Of a stretch of 64,000 nt of DNA, positions 1 through 12,600 are shown piece after piece. Position numbers and translations under genes: made by a program. This stretch comes from Phialocephala subalpina (Eukaryota; Ascomycota; Leotiomycetes; Helotiales; Mollisiaceae), in the NCBI GenBank assembly GCA_900073065.1, contig FJOG01000017.1, positions 678,149-742,148 on the forward strand. The letters run 5' to 3'. The notes under the pieces are model-generated. The model ran no database searches. It was not told the origin of the DNA and worked only from the letters and a program-made list of their open reading frames with translations. Each line of letters opens with the position of its first letter. Positions within the stretch are counted from its first letter, which is position 1.

Positions 1-206
1 TTTAGTACTTCATTCTTCCCTTGATTCCCTAGAAATGTTCTGCTCATTTACCTTAGCCATCGGCAAAGTTGCCAATGAGCTTCTGACTGCTTTGCAACAT
101 GAAAATGAAAGATATTTCTAATTTTGCAATGCATCTATTCAGAACTGCTCAGTCTTTAGAGATGCGAATTCATGCAACAACGTTCTTGCAGATCGAGCTC
201 AAAATA

Positions 207-3200
207 CTAGTACGTGCCAAGAGCAGGTAAACTTGCCGCTCTTGCCTGTGAGAGCTCCGCGATCGCGTCTCTGCACGCTAAGTACCCATTCCCTTCTGCC
301 AGTTCCATTGCCCTCCGACACTGCTTCTGGTCGAAGTCACCGTTGTTGATTTTCCAAAGGAATCCGATCATCTCAATTCCACCATTCTCCGCCGCTCCCT
401 CAAGTGGCCACCGACCGTTGACCTCCGCTGGTGAAGCGTGCAAATCTGCCCCTAAATCGAGCAATTTTGCAGCGATGATACAATTGCCTCTAATTGCTGC
501 AAGTTGAAAAGCGGTTGCGCCCCCACGCGTCGCTGGTCTCAAATTCACATCTGCTCCGGCTTTGAGAAGCAGCGTGACAATCTCAAGGCTATCGACCTCT
601 ACCGCTTTTTGCAAAGGGGTTCTCTTCACTCCGAAATTAGCCTCGCGGTTGACTGTGGCCCCGCGGCTGATCAAGAGCTCTACCAAGTCTTTGCATTTTG
701 TCTTGATGGCTTCCAGAAGCGGTGTCTCGTTATTCATCCAACCGAACACACGAGTATAGACCAGGTCCGGATCGCAACCTGCATCAAGAAGTTTCTTGAT
801 CACTTCAAAGTCGGCGTGATCCCCAGATCGACTTGTTTCAATAGCTATCACGAGTGGCCAACACGCCGAGCTGTGTCCAGTTGACACATCCACAAGTCCG
901 GAGCCGAGGAGGAGGTTGAATGCTTCAACTCCTGCCGAGCCACGTCGAATTGCGGCACACAGGGCACCAACTCCAAAAAACTCTGGCTTAATATAACGAT
1001 TCATTCGAAAGGTTGCCAGTTCCAAGAGCAGAGGTAGCATCTCGGGGTGTTTCTCCACGCATGTTGTTAACATACTTGAATCGGTGGGATCGGCACCGCT
1101 TTCGACAAGTTTACGAATAAGCTCAGTATCGCCCCTACTCAGTCCAATCCCAATGCACTTCGTGAGGGCATCTCTAAATGCCATTCTAGATTTGAGGACA
1201 AATTCGAACACAGCCATATCTCCCCTTTCCAAAACGTCAGAAAGCTCATTACGCTGCAAGGCAGAATGATGACAAAATGTTAATTGAAGGTCCTGGATGA
1301 TTGACATATCACCCCACTGCAATGCCTCTCCGAGAAGGGTAGTCTTTCGACCTTTGTATTCATAAAGATCCCATCCTATCGACGGGTGACCAAGTGCATC
1401 TGCGTCCAGAATCGCGCGCACCATTCTAGAGTTTCGGCGCAGTACGGCAGCAAATAGCGGGGAGGGTGGCAATGTATAAAAAGATTTGCCGGTTCTGGGG
1501 AAGTTGACATCGGCTCCAGCTCTAAGTAATGTCAAGAGAGACTCCTCGTGATCGTTCTGAACCGCGTAAAGCACTGCACTAGTCAAGTGCGAAGGTGTGG
1601 GAGAAGGACAGCAGTCCAGTAGCTTCTGAATATAGACCATGTTGCAATTTTTTGATGCCGCGGCGATTGCAGGCTGGAAGCGTCCCCCCTCCCCCAGGCA
1701 TTTAAAGGCAGCTGAATGCTCCAGTTTTTCGATAAGCCTTTCGTCGCCAGCTGAAATTGCCTCCGCGAGTGATGTCGTGATACTCTGATAAGCTTCCTCG
1801 CTCTCTGAATTCCACTCTTCTTCGTCGATGCTGTGTGCAGGAGCATTGAGGTCTGGCTCCAAAGATAAGATACAGTCAATCACTTCTCTTCTGCCGGATC
1901 TTATTGCAGCGCTGAGAGCCCGATGTGGTGTTCTCGAATAGAGCAAGAGCAGCTGAACGAATTGCATCTTGCCTTGTTTTGCACCTTGAATCAAAGCCCA
2001 GTCAACCTTATCTTGGTAATCGGTCAAACATCTTTTGCACTTTGTCCGCTCGCAAGCCATGATTATCTTCTTCGTAGCCTCTGTAGCCTGCCAGTCGTCT
2101 AGATATCCTGCGATCATACTCAGAAACCCATCGCGAATAAGACTCAAATGGTCATAATCAGATACACTAGTAACGAGTCCGTAAACCAGCCTGGGTAAGT
2201 GGAGAGTTTGCAAGACTCGTTTGACAATGTCAGGATGCACTTTGGCTCCAGCTCGTAGTAGCACTTCGCCAATCTCGACAGCGTCTGGTGGAATCGGTCT
2301 CCCCGGCAGAATGTCATTGATGAGTATTGCGAGTGCGCCTTGATGTGAAGAACCGAAATCTGATGTCTTGTTGATATCAGCTCCAGCTTTGATCAACAGT
2401 TGAACTACCCCCAGATCTAGAAGATGTGCAGCGCGCCCGAGAGGTGTATACTTTCTGCCTCCGACAGTGCAAAGAATCGAATTGACGTCAATGGAGCCAA
2501 GGGCGAGTAAGCACCTGAGAGCAGACTTGTCTTTTGCTTCAATGGCGGCTCGGAAAAGATTTTCTGCCATGGCTTTCCCGACATGACTGTGGCTTGCGTG
2601 GGACAGCATATTGATGTCTGTATATCGGCTCAAATATTTGAATACGCCCTGGATTGGTATCTCCTGGAGACCAGCGAAGGCATTTGCTGCCGAAAAGAGT
2701 AGGATCTGAATGAGCTTGGCTCGAAGCATCTCATCCTCGGTACCCAAACTCTGCCCGTTGTCGCAATTTCCTTGGATACTAGGTAAAAGGCCATTGAGCG
2801 ACGACACAATAGATGCCGTGTCCAACAACCCGTGATCGCTCTGATTAGTGTGATCTTTGGGAAAACATGAGTTGATATCTGCGAGAAAGATTTTGATCGG
2901 ATTTTGAAGAGGCACGTGGATAGCAGGATAATTAGAATCTCGTTTTATCAGAGAAATACCTGCAAAGAAGTCAGGGATATGTTTCGTAACACTGTTCCTT
3001 GGGGAAAGTATTGCGAATACACTAAAATTTCGAACGCAAAACCTTGAATGAACGCACCTTGAATTTCAAGATCTCTTATGAAATTTTCGAATGGCAGGTC
3101 ATTCATTAGGTAGCTTGTACGGTCGAGAAAAGCTACTGGTAAAGGAGAAAATAGCTTGCTGGTAAGCTGTGCCCATTCTGGTGAGTCCCAGCCAGGAGAC

Positions 3201-4062
3201 ACCGAGTTGGTGCTGCCGACAGAGAACGGAATCATTGCCCTCGACGGGCCAAGCTGACATACCTCAGGGCACACTGGATATCTTTCCCCTATAATATCCA
3301 TGTCGAAATTTTCGCTGCTAGATATGTGAGAAAGGTCTAGATCTTCAAGTGTTGATTCCATATCGAAGGAGTTGATGCCATCATACACTTGAGCGTGAAG
3401 CATCTCGTAGACACCAGGACCAGGGTAGCTTAACGCATCACCACTGATAGCTGCGGAAGTCGGTGGAGGAACGCAGCTTCGAACTTGGTTGCTCGAGTTG
3501 TTCAACTGATTGACTTCCTCGAGAGTTGCACAGGGGGACCACCTTCGACCAGTCCCTAGAATCTCGATAGAAACGTTCCGTAGGCCACCTGAGCGTCCTT
3601 ACGATACTATATCAGTCATGGCTCGGTGCTTCCATGGGCAGAAGATACCTTTTTTGTTTTGTAATTCGGATGTCTGGATTTCTCCTTGTTGTATGTTCGT
3701 CTTGCTCTCTGGATTTTGAGAGTATCAACCTCTTGGCCCGAGATGAGTATTCTACTATCTTGATGTTGAGACTTGAGTTTCTCAACAGTTTCAAATACAG
3801 TTGCCCACTCTTCCTTAGAGAGATTCTTGCGACATTCCCAGGCACGAAGTCGCGCTTCATACTGTGAGCGGCTGAGATGAAATTTTAGTGACCCAAACAA
3901 GTGAAAGGATGTGGGAGTCTTTGAGTACCTCGCGTTGAAATCATGATTATCTCTCATGATAGCAATCACCTTTTTAAGCGTGTTATGACGAGTGAGTTCC
4001 AAGATGGTATCTTTCCAATGCTCCCACTCGCTTAGGGGAATAGGTCGAGTTGCTGAATCCAT
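207..4062 (-). CDS. Clr5-domain ankyrin-repeat protein
   Basis: The spliced protein is about 1,200 aa. Exon 1 (4062-3649) carries an N-terminal Clr5 domain starting shortly after the Met (WEHWKDTI, TLKKVIAIM, FHLFGSLKFHLSR). Exon 3 (2959-207) carries many ankyrin repeats (LLIKAGADIN, LLTLLRAGADVN, LLLKAGADVN, LLDLGADLH). Exon 2 to exon 3 is well supported: donor GTGCGT after 3058 (phase 1), acceptor TTTGCAG ending at 2960, branch CCTGAC. Exon 1 ends at AAG|GTATCT (3649). The exon 2 acceptor is less sure; in-phase options put its start at 3505, a few codons upstream, or near 3563. An upstream in-frame Met at 4170 is possible, but Clr5 proteins usually begin just before the domain, so 4062 is preferred. 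Clr5 was first described in fission-yeast heterochromatin silencing; in filamentous fungi it heads many ankyrin proteins of unknown role. Function here is inferred only from domains. Confidence 0.8.
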
Positions 4063-4170
4063 GCTGGGAGATTCAATGAGGTCGCCTGTGAATTGGACAA
4101 TTGACAATGTATCAGGCTTTTTGTAGAGACCATGCAGAGAGGTCAAGTCTGTTTCGAATTCGCGCGTCAC

Positions 4171-6279
4171 TTGCTTTTCAATAACTTTGTCGGCACCTAA
4201 CCGCTTTGAATGTTATGGCGAGGCAGTCAATTCAGCTGCCTCACCTCTGCCGATGCCTTGGGGTTTCGTCGCCAGATTCTGTCACCCAATTTTGTCATGT
4301 CAGGCTGCATGCAGGTTTTGTCGCCAGATTTTGTCGGATTTTGTCACTGCGCTTTCGGTTGGGCAGCCACTGCATATTCCAGCCAAATCAGATACGTCGG
4401 TTCACTTCTCGGAGCATCTGCATAGCCCGTGGAAAGCCTTGCGAATATAGCATCGCGATTGGCTTGTGTATCCGTGTGAGCCTTCAAGGATATCTGCAAG
4501 ATTCTGATTCGATAACAGGCAATAGTGTTGATCGAATGACTTATGCTTTGGTCGAACTCAGGAGACATAACTTCATCTTAGCCAGCTGTTTCCAGAGTCC
4601 AGATTTCGGTGCAACACTTCATGAACTTGTAGTATGAGAGAATTGAACAGTTTTCGAAACCCTAATCGAGCTTCACGAGGCGCTACTGTGACAGCTTCCT
4701 CTTCAAGTCTTTCAAGACATAATGTTTTTCGAAGAAAACAAAATCTTGCATCAGAGAATGGCAAACTTCTAAAACCTTGCCGTCAGTAACCCATCGCACT
4801 TCCAAATACTGAAGCAGGATGTAACGTGCTCCCATGATGCCGACCAGAACAATGTATAAGAGAAGACCATTGACCTGGGTGACAACCGCAAGAAGCCATC
4901 CTCACCATACCCTTAGAGACGGATTGCCAGTTCTCCAATTACCAGTCCCGTCAAATAACTACCACCAGACAGCACTGGAAATCAAGCCTTGGCAAACACA
5001 ACTCAAGTATGCCTGCTTCGCCGCCTTCATGCCCTCAGTTGCTTGGACAAAACAAGAAGTATGTACCCCATCCTGACTTTCTTGTAGGCTCCAAAATTAA
5101 CCATCAATATTAGAAAGCGCATGGAACATCCATCACCCATGCTACAGCAGTATTTGCGAGCAGACGCAACTGTTACAGAGCGATTCTCTGGTGCTTTCCC
5201 TCCAAGCCATACGAGGAGGGAGACGAGTTTAGACAGGGTTGTGAAGCAACTTGAAGACTTCGACCATACACGGGCCACCAATCAGAGAGGCATTTGAAAC
5301 TTTCGAATTCAAGTAGCGACAACGTTTCTGGACTTTCGACAACCAGACAATGGCGCCAATCCCGAAACTCTTCGCACTTCTTGGAAATTCGACATGGAAA
5401 TTCGCTGTCGTGATATTGCTGGTTTTAGATTTGGTTCTTGAGATATGCCCAGTTTGAGGTGCCTTGATACTATAAGCGAGAGAAGCGAGGAATGATCAAT
5501 GGGGAGTTTTTGCTTCCATCTTGTACGCAAATCTGTGGCTCTGAATTGGAAGTATAAATGTGGACTTAAAATATTGAATGCAATAAACAAAAATTGTTCC
5601 AAAATTTACATAAGCCGTGGAATGTCTAACTGATTTGACTCCAGCCTCACTCACGTGAGAACAACCCAAGAGTCTAGACTGCAGCCAAAACTATTTAAAT
5701 CCTCAATCAACCTTCCTCAACCACAGTCATTCAGATACCTTCTTCAACAAGTTTGATGAATCGATGCTGAGAAGAGCTACTTATCATGGATTTGTCAAGG
5801 TCATCCAGGTAAGGAAGGCAACTTATGCATGATTGTCAACGAAATCTGAACCCAAAATTCACAAAAAATAAAGAGGACCATGCGAATATTCAAAGCACTG
5901 CTGTCAACGAAATGTCATCGTCTCGAATCAAGATTACCTATCGGATTTAAAAACCAGCTTCCGCGAAATGGCAAAAGTTGACAGCCGTCATTACCCACAA
6001 CCATCAGACGATCTTTGCTGATCATGAGAAAACATCTTGACTGGTTTTATGAATTTGCGCAACACGAAATCATCCTTTCAACTTCCAAGAACAAAGCCAG
6101 GATCAAACGAGCAGCGAGTTCCTGAGCCAGTCTGTGCACAAGCAACCAGATCCTTGCCTTCGAAAATGGCAGGGAGAGTGTGATCTCCAGGTTCGACGCA
6201 CACAACGTGGCGTTTTATGCAAGAAGAAACGCAGAAAGACAAGAATCATCAATGTGAGTCATTACAATATCCGTTCAAA
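4171..6279. other. gene-free stretch
   Basis: No convincing coding exon is seen; open frames are short and lack plausible splice partners. Positions 4260-4350 hold a cluster of short TTTTGTC-type direct repeats (GATTCTGTCAC, ATTTTGTCATG, TTTTGTCGCCAG, ATTTTGTCGG, TTTTGTCACT). A TATA-like CTATTTAAAT lies near 5690, followed by a CT-rich leader-like segment, but no long frame follows it. Confidence 0.5.
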
Positions 6280-9200
6280 CGCTTCAAGTCGAGTCATAAA
6301 TCACTAGAACCGCCGCCGCGTCTAGCAGGCTGCGGTGCAACGTCCACTGTTCGAGTCACGGCCCGATCTCCTCATAGCCTCGTCCGCCCGGCTGCGGTGC
6401 AAAGTTGGTTATTCGAGTCACAGAACCCTGGAAGCGCAGCCTCGCGCTTTTCACTGAAGACAAGTATCCCCCGAGCCCTTTCCATCTTCCATCTACAAGT
6501 CATGCTGCTGAACCCGCTGCCGACGACAATATGCAGAGAGCTCAGTGGAGGATCTACTTCCTATGATTTTTGCCGAACAAGGACACTTCCTTGTTTGCTG
6601 GAGATGCTGAGATAGTCTACATCTGCTAACGTTTTCCGCCTCAAGCGTATCTTCTGATTCAAAATCCACTGAAAAGACGAAAGTAAAACACTTGACAACA
6701 AAATTTGATGAGAACGAAACGATATCAAGTAGAGTCAAATTAATTACTTTCTTACAATGGCGTTTTCTTTGGAGCATAGAGGTAAAATAGTATGCGGACG
6801 TGATTCTCAAAGTTCCTATCGTCAAAAGACAGACGAATACTCCCTGAACGTAGAACTATAAATTGGGCATGTAGAGACTTCTTCTTCTGGCTGCTATTCG
6901 GGAAGCTTAAACCGAGCTCAAAATCAGTACATCTAGCCTTGTGGGAAAGAATTCGAGTCACAGACTGCTGGTCTTACAACCTCGTCCTCAATTCGAGTCA
7001 AAAATCTTGTAACCACAGCCTCGCCTAACTAGCTGACGATGAAAGACCCTCACACCTGTCACTTATCGTCCCCATGCCATAAATCACCGTTATGAAACTG
7101 ACGATGGGAAGACGCTTGCTGACGCTGTATCTCAGTACTTCTCTCGTGTAGCGCACCTTCTCTATTTGCTGGGGTGAGGAGACCACAAACATCCACTCCG
7201 CCCCGCTTTCATAGATAGCACTTTCTCCTCGTTAAAAATCAAAGAACAGACGAAAGCTAACCCAATACTTGGCAACGAGCCCACAGCCTCCTCCCAGCTA
7301 ACAGTCACAGAGTGGCAGTTCTGGCGAGTGGTAAGGAAGAGCCAGGGCTCGATGTTTGAATCTCTGCGCTTGAGAGGAGAGAAGGTTCGAAAGTCTTATG
7401 CTCTTTGATGGATCTGGTTTGGGTCCTGGTTTTCGCGAAAGACCACTATTCGAGTTACAACCCAGCCCAACTGCAGCCCCGTCCTTTCCCCTGACGATAA
7501 AAGACCCTCATACTCTTAATTCGCGACCCTACCAGTAACTCTCCTAACCAGACGGATGACCGTCAGGACGCTAGTTAGTGGTTTGCTTCTTGCTAAACTT
7601 GCTACGCGATTCTTGAATTCCCACTAGAAATTCCAAGATGAAGAAAACCTTTACATTACTAGCAACTTTCGCAAAAAACAGACGAAAGTAAAGCGAAAAC
7701 TTGATAACGAACCCATAGCCCAAAATTCAGCGTAAAGACTTTTATTTGAGTCTCAAATCAAAATTAACCACGTCGCCATTCCGAATCTCTGCCACTGAAT
7801 GGCGATGAAGCTGGGACTTGTACAACAGTCTTCGGGGCAATAGAAGGACTAGATCTTGGGAAGATTCTAGATCGACTGCGTTTTATGTTCATTGCCTGGT
7901 GCACCGGGGATCTCCTCATAGCCTCGTCCTTATTCGAGTCATAACCAAGCGAGACCGCAGCCTCGTCCCTTTCGCTGACGGTAAATGACTATATTTCTAT
8001 CGCATTCCAACTTCGTGAGACCTCCTTAAGCTGAGCAATCACCCCAACCAAACGGATGATGGAATCACCCCAACCAAACGGATGATGGAAGGACGCCGGT
8101 CGATGGTTTACATCTTGCGAAATGTACTGCAGAACTCTTGGCTCCCTGCTTGAGGTGCCAAGTCAAAGGAGCGTCTGCTAACGCCCACTGACATCTAATG
8201 CTATGCCCTCCAGCTTGAACAAGACGAAAATGAAACACAAAACTTGACAACGAAAATTAATACCATGTCCTTCTCCGCTCATCATTCCGAAACTCCATTT
8301 GTAATCCAAGTCCCACTAGGTCAAATTACAAAAGCATAAGAGCAAAAATATAAATCCTATACTAACTGGATGAGCCGCTGGGTTGTATATGGTCTCTGTA
8401 TCTACGATTGCGTTGCTGATCTCCCAGCTTCCAGGATCCGTTATATAGAAACAATCCAACTCATAAATCAAACCGCCTCACAGCCTCGTCCATCCGGCTG
8501 AGGACATTCGAGTCACAAGCCCCCAAACCGCAGCCTCGCGCTTTCCACCCAAGATAAAGGAGCATGACCCTGCGAAACGTTTACTTGTAGTATCCGTCAG
8601 ATGCCGTTGGTGGTCTTCGCCAAGGTGATTGGGCTGGTAATGCCGCCATCTATCAATGGAACGACAAACATAGTGATATTGGAGATATCCGCCGCTGTTG
8701 GAAATGTCCGCTAATGTCTGGCAGCGAACTCTGTGAAAACGAGCGGGTTTTCATATCGATCGCAAATAAAAAGCAGAGGGACGAAAGGAAAATGAAAAAG
8801 TTGACAACGAAATTCACAGCCGTTTTAACACATCTATTCAACCTTATAGCCTTATCTACTCCGCATCGTCCTCCAGTCATTAGGATGGTGGGAGAGCCAA
8901 CCAACCATACTGATTGGATTAACGAGAGACAGCTCTGGTGGAGTCGTCAACAACTGCTTGAATCTACGGATTCAGCAGCTGGTGCAGAAGATGATATAAT
9001 CGTTGGGACGTGATACGGGGCCTTTTATGGCATGGAAGGTTGGTATTGGTGTTCTGAGTCATAGATCGACGAATACGCAGACTCATCCACTGGGCTGAGG
9101 AGGTTTGAGTCATAAACTAGTTAACGAATGTAGAGCCTCGTCTAGGGAGCTGGGGATCAAAAATCTTGTACTCTTTGATAAGTAGTAGTTATGCGCGTCA

Positions 9201-9410
9201 GATGCATCAACGTTGATGATGGTGGGAGAGCGATCGGCGGTCTTTGTCATGACGAGCTTGTCGTGCAGCGTTGCTTGTTTGTCGGTTGGATGGATAGGAG
9301 GAGGTAAACTTCTCCTCAAATCTGCCAACATGCTCTTACGACTAATATCAATCATGCTTTCCAAATACAACGAATAGACGAAAGTAAGATGGAATTTGAC
9401 AATGAACTCA
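6280..9410. repeat. decayed tandem repeat array, units of about 430-600 bp
   Basis: Three motif blocks recur in the same order and orientation. Block A (GACGAAAGTAAAA followed by CTTGACAACGAA) occurs near 6676, 7248, 7679, 8222, 8779 and 9377. Block B (ATTCGAGTCACA, then GCAGCCTCGTCC about 15-25 bp later, often followed by CTGACGATAAA) occurs near 6290, 6350, 6412, 6953, 6991, 7449, 7931, 8460, 8507 and 9055-9140. Block C (TCTGCTAACG and variants) precedes block A at 6622, 8169, 8697 and 9325. Copies differ by many substitutions and indels, so the array is old. No intact ORF spans a unit. On the minus strand block A reads as a hydrophobic Phe/Val-rich stretch (FVVKCFTF, FVVNFFIF), so a decayed gene family cannot be excluded. 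Confidence 0.75.
8037..8088. repeat. exact 26-bp tandem duplication
   Basis: Two adjacent identical 26-bp copies (8037-8062 and 8063-8088), each starting AATCACCCCAACC and ending GATGATGG. They sit inside the larger decayed array. A diverged relative (AACCAGACGGATGACC) lies near 7548. Confidence 0.9.
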
Positions 9411-10687
9411 AATCAACAGCAAAATACAAACGAAATCAGACAAGACGTAGCAGAGTCACAGCAGCGCCGCTTGCCTGAAATCCAAACAAGCAGATGAGCT
9501 CGATTGGGGCTGAGGTTGGGGCGTGAACTTGGGTAGGAGCCTGAGCCTGAGCCTGAGCGTGTGACTTCGACATCAATATTTTCACACCTCCGCTAATCTT
9601 ACAAAAGAAAGAACTCTCTAGCTAGCTACTGGTCTTGTTATTCATACCCCACGAGCTCCCCCTAAAATCTAAAGCACGTGAAACTATCACATGACCCAGC
9701 TACTTTCCTCCTCACTCGAAATCTGCATTCGAGTGAATCTGAATGTTCCTGGGTTAGATGGTACATTCTTCTATTTGAGCTTTGAGGCTGTGTGAGAATT
9801 CGGAAAATATGGAACTCAAATGTACGAAGCTCACTAAGACTCGCACATGACAGGGCAACCCCCAAGTCTTTCAACTCCACCAAAAACAAGTCAAAATACG
9901 GAAGCACCGGAACGGAAACCGAGGGACAACGGGAGCGCAGGGAGAAACTGAACTGAACCAGTTCAGGTCAAATTGTCTCATTTTTCTGCCTTGAAATGAA
10001 ATGAGACATTTACATGAACCCCAGTAGCGAACCCTGAACATCCCGATGCTTGCCGAAAGGGGGGCATGTTGGGCATGTGATGGGTTTAGGCACTTGCCTC
10101 CCAAAATCGATGACGGAGGGAATAGATAGGAAGCAATAAATAGGATGGAGCGTTGAAGTGAACAGCAAGAAGAATGTAAAGTATATGCAGGAGAAGGGGG
10201 TATATGTGGAGATGTTATTCATTTCTCTTATTGCTCTCTCTCTCGACACATAATCTTGTAGCCCCCGTGCGCCCTCTTCAGCGCTCTCGGCATCGCTGCT
10301 CTCTCTCAAGTATATATACAAGACTATAGCAAATCAAATGCATAAAACAATATCGCTCCTGAACGCCGAGCAAGTGCAAGTCAACTAAGTCAGTTGGCCC
10401 GCCAAATAATCACCACCTAAAATCGCAAAATCGCAACCCATCTCGTCTACTTTTGCTCTTGCCTTCTTTACTGACTTTTGATCTTCCTTTTATCTGTCCC
10501 ATCTAGATCTTACACGAAATTCTTTTCCTTCTCTTCCATATGATGTGATAAAAAGACAGCAAGACGAAAAAGACTCAAATAGATATCCTCGATGGTTGCT
10601 CGAGAGATGAGATGACATGATGCGCAAACAAGAGTCGAGATTAAAAGCAAATACAGCGAAGTGAAGTCGTCAATCATGTCTGCGCCC
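9411..10687. other. gene-free stretch downstream of the GDS1-type gene
   Basis: No supportable gene. A short GAGCCT hexamer repeat (about 3.5 copies) lies at 9537-9559. The rest is the 3' flank of the winged-helix gene. No RNA gene is visible. Confidence 0.5.
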
Positions 10688-11901
10688 TCACAAGTCGTCG
10701 AACATGCCATCGAGCTCCTCCAGCTCGATGTGCTCGGGACTGCGCATATCCCATTCCATAGCACCCTCGATGCGACCCCAGATATCGTTCGATTCTTCAA
10801 AGGGTCGCTTCAAAGTGCTGAGCGACAGACTCGGCTTCATCGCCGGACTGCTGATGAAGACGGTCGAGTTGTGGACAGCGAGATTTCGGCCCTCGCCAAA
10901 CAAATCATTGTCCAAACTTTTGGTAGGATGATCGGCCATTTCGGATGGGACGCCATCCATTTCCACGTCCCCACTCAACTTTCGCTTCTGCATGCCTCGT
11001 GCTGTTTGTGTAAACTCCTTTTCGTCCTTCTCAAGTGGTGGCGACGAGGCTCGATTGTTCCTCGGAAGGGGTCCTTTTCGTCCGGAAAAGGAGCCGGTGG
11101 GTGTAGGTGGAGTGGCCATGTCGTCGTCGTCGAACTCGGGCGAGGAGAGGTCGACTTCTGGAGATGGTGAGAGCTCTCTTCTTCGTTCCGCATCCGCTTC
11201 GTCCGATCTTGAAGCTGCGCTGGAGACTGAGGGTGAGATGATAGCTCTCTGGGCGAAATGGTTGTTTGTGGAAGGATCAGGAATCGGTTGATGTTTGTAT
11301 GTTGTCAAGTAGAAATACGTCCGGCGTGGATGTACTGTCTCCAATTCCTTCGCGACTGGACAAGGTGCCAGTGCTGTCCATGGTCGCTTTAAGTATGTAG
11401 AAAGTCGGGATGAAATGATCGCAGCTGGGTTCGCAGATCTGCAGAGTGTTAGTCTTGCCCATAGAAATCGGAGTAGGTAACTTACTGTTCGACTATCTTG
11501 ACGCTTTGTGACAAAATCGCAGCCAGTTCCTTCACCAGATGAGGCCTGTTGCCAGTCTTCTGTAACTGAATTATGACGGCTTCCACGATATCATCATTGA
11601 TTCCTTCCAAATCGATCTCCCTTGGCTTCACATCTTCGTCCAGATCGTCTGTTTCGGCTTCAGGCGACGGTGGTGGCGTATGTTCGTACTTCACTTGCGC
11701 TGGTTTTGGTGGTGGTGACATCGACGGCGACTCTCCATGCGACCGCTTTATTTTTTTTGAGGGATTTGGATTTGGATTCTCAGAATTTGGGCCCGCAGAA
11801 GGCGGTGAGAGTCGGGCGGCCGCTCGTGAAGCATGAGTGACAGGTAGGTGAATGCCTAGCGATGGCAAAGAGAGCGACTTGCGGCGAGTATTGTACGGCA
11901 T
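10688..11901 (-). CDS. GDS1-type winged-helix domain protein
   Basis: Two exons, 11901-11486 and 11438-10688, encode 388 aa. The 47-nt intron has donor GTAAGT and acceptor CTCTGCAG. Splicing restores the frame across the fold: QLQKTGNRPHLVKELAAIL and KIVEQ join to SANPAAIISSRLSTYLKRPW and LAPCPVAKELETVHPRRTYF. This is the pattern of the fungal GDS1 winged-helix family, whose proteins also begin MPYNTRRKSLSLPSLGIHLP. After the DNA-binding domain come a Ser/Pro/acidic disordered region and an acidic Leu-rich C-terminus (IELEELDGMFDDL). Yeast GDS1 is linked genetically to nuclear control of mitochondrial function; a nuclear regulatory role here is inference. An upstream in-frame Met (11916) would add five residues. 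The minus-strand leader is strongly pyrimidine-rich. Confidence 0.9.
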
Positions 11902-12419
11902 CGTTGCGGAAGTCATGGAGACTGTTTTCGAGGGACGTTGTAGGGCTGAGGATGGTGTCGCGACGGAAATATTCTCGATTATCGTGTGTTGCCTGGGGAT
12001 GCGATGTTTGCGACAGAAGGGTTAGAGAAAGGGTCGATTTGTTGTGTTCCTGCACGCTGATCTTTCGAAGCGACGGGTTAATTGCCTGCAGACGGCTGCT
12101 ATTGGGTCGCACTGAGTTGCAGGGAGGTGCTTCGGAATGTGAAGAATGCAGGATGGCGTGGTGGTGATACAGGGAGTGAGTCTTGAGCGCTGACTGGGGC
12201 CGACTTGCAAACAGAGGCGTGCGTTTGGTGGTGGAGGCGGTAAGGAGTGCAGCAATGCACTGACACAACACCGCTATTTCAGGAAGCTGTGGAAATAATG
12301 GAGAGGGTAGGAGAATGCGGTGCGATCGTGATACAGGGTCGACAGCGACGGGATTCCTGTTTATCTGCGGCAGGAAAGGTGTTGTTGGCTGAAGTCGTTG
12401 CCTGCACGACGGGGGTATA

Positions 12420-12600
12420 ACGAGGAGGAATAAGCGTGAAGTAGATTCGAGGTGAGTTTCGGGGTCCAGTAGGGCAGCAGCTTGGGTGATGGAGTGGAGG
12501 TTGGAGATGAGATGGTGAAGTTGGGAGAGGGAGGCGAGGAGGAGGAGGAAGAGGTCTGAGGACGCTTTACGCTTGAGTTTGGTTGGAACTTGGAAGGATG
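12420..12600 (-). promoter_or_regulatory. CT-rich leader/promoter tract of the GDS1-type gene
   Basis: The plus strand is a long GA-rich run (GGTGGAG, GAGGAGGAGGAGGAAGAGG and similar), that is, a CT-rich tract on the coding strand 520-700 bp before the start codon. Such tracts are common around transcription starts of constitutive fungal genes. The start site itself cannot be placed by eye. Confidence 0.4.

Noticed and set aside
4206..4637. 143-codon plus-strand frame upstream of the Clr5-ankyrin gene
   Set aside because: It covers the TTTTGTC repeats, overlaps other open frames and has no recognisable domain.
10661..11291. Plus-strand frames opposite the GDS1-type gene
   Set aside because: They are antisense shadows of a family-recognised, correctly spliced minus-strand gene.
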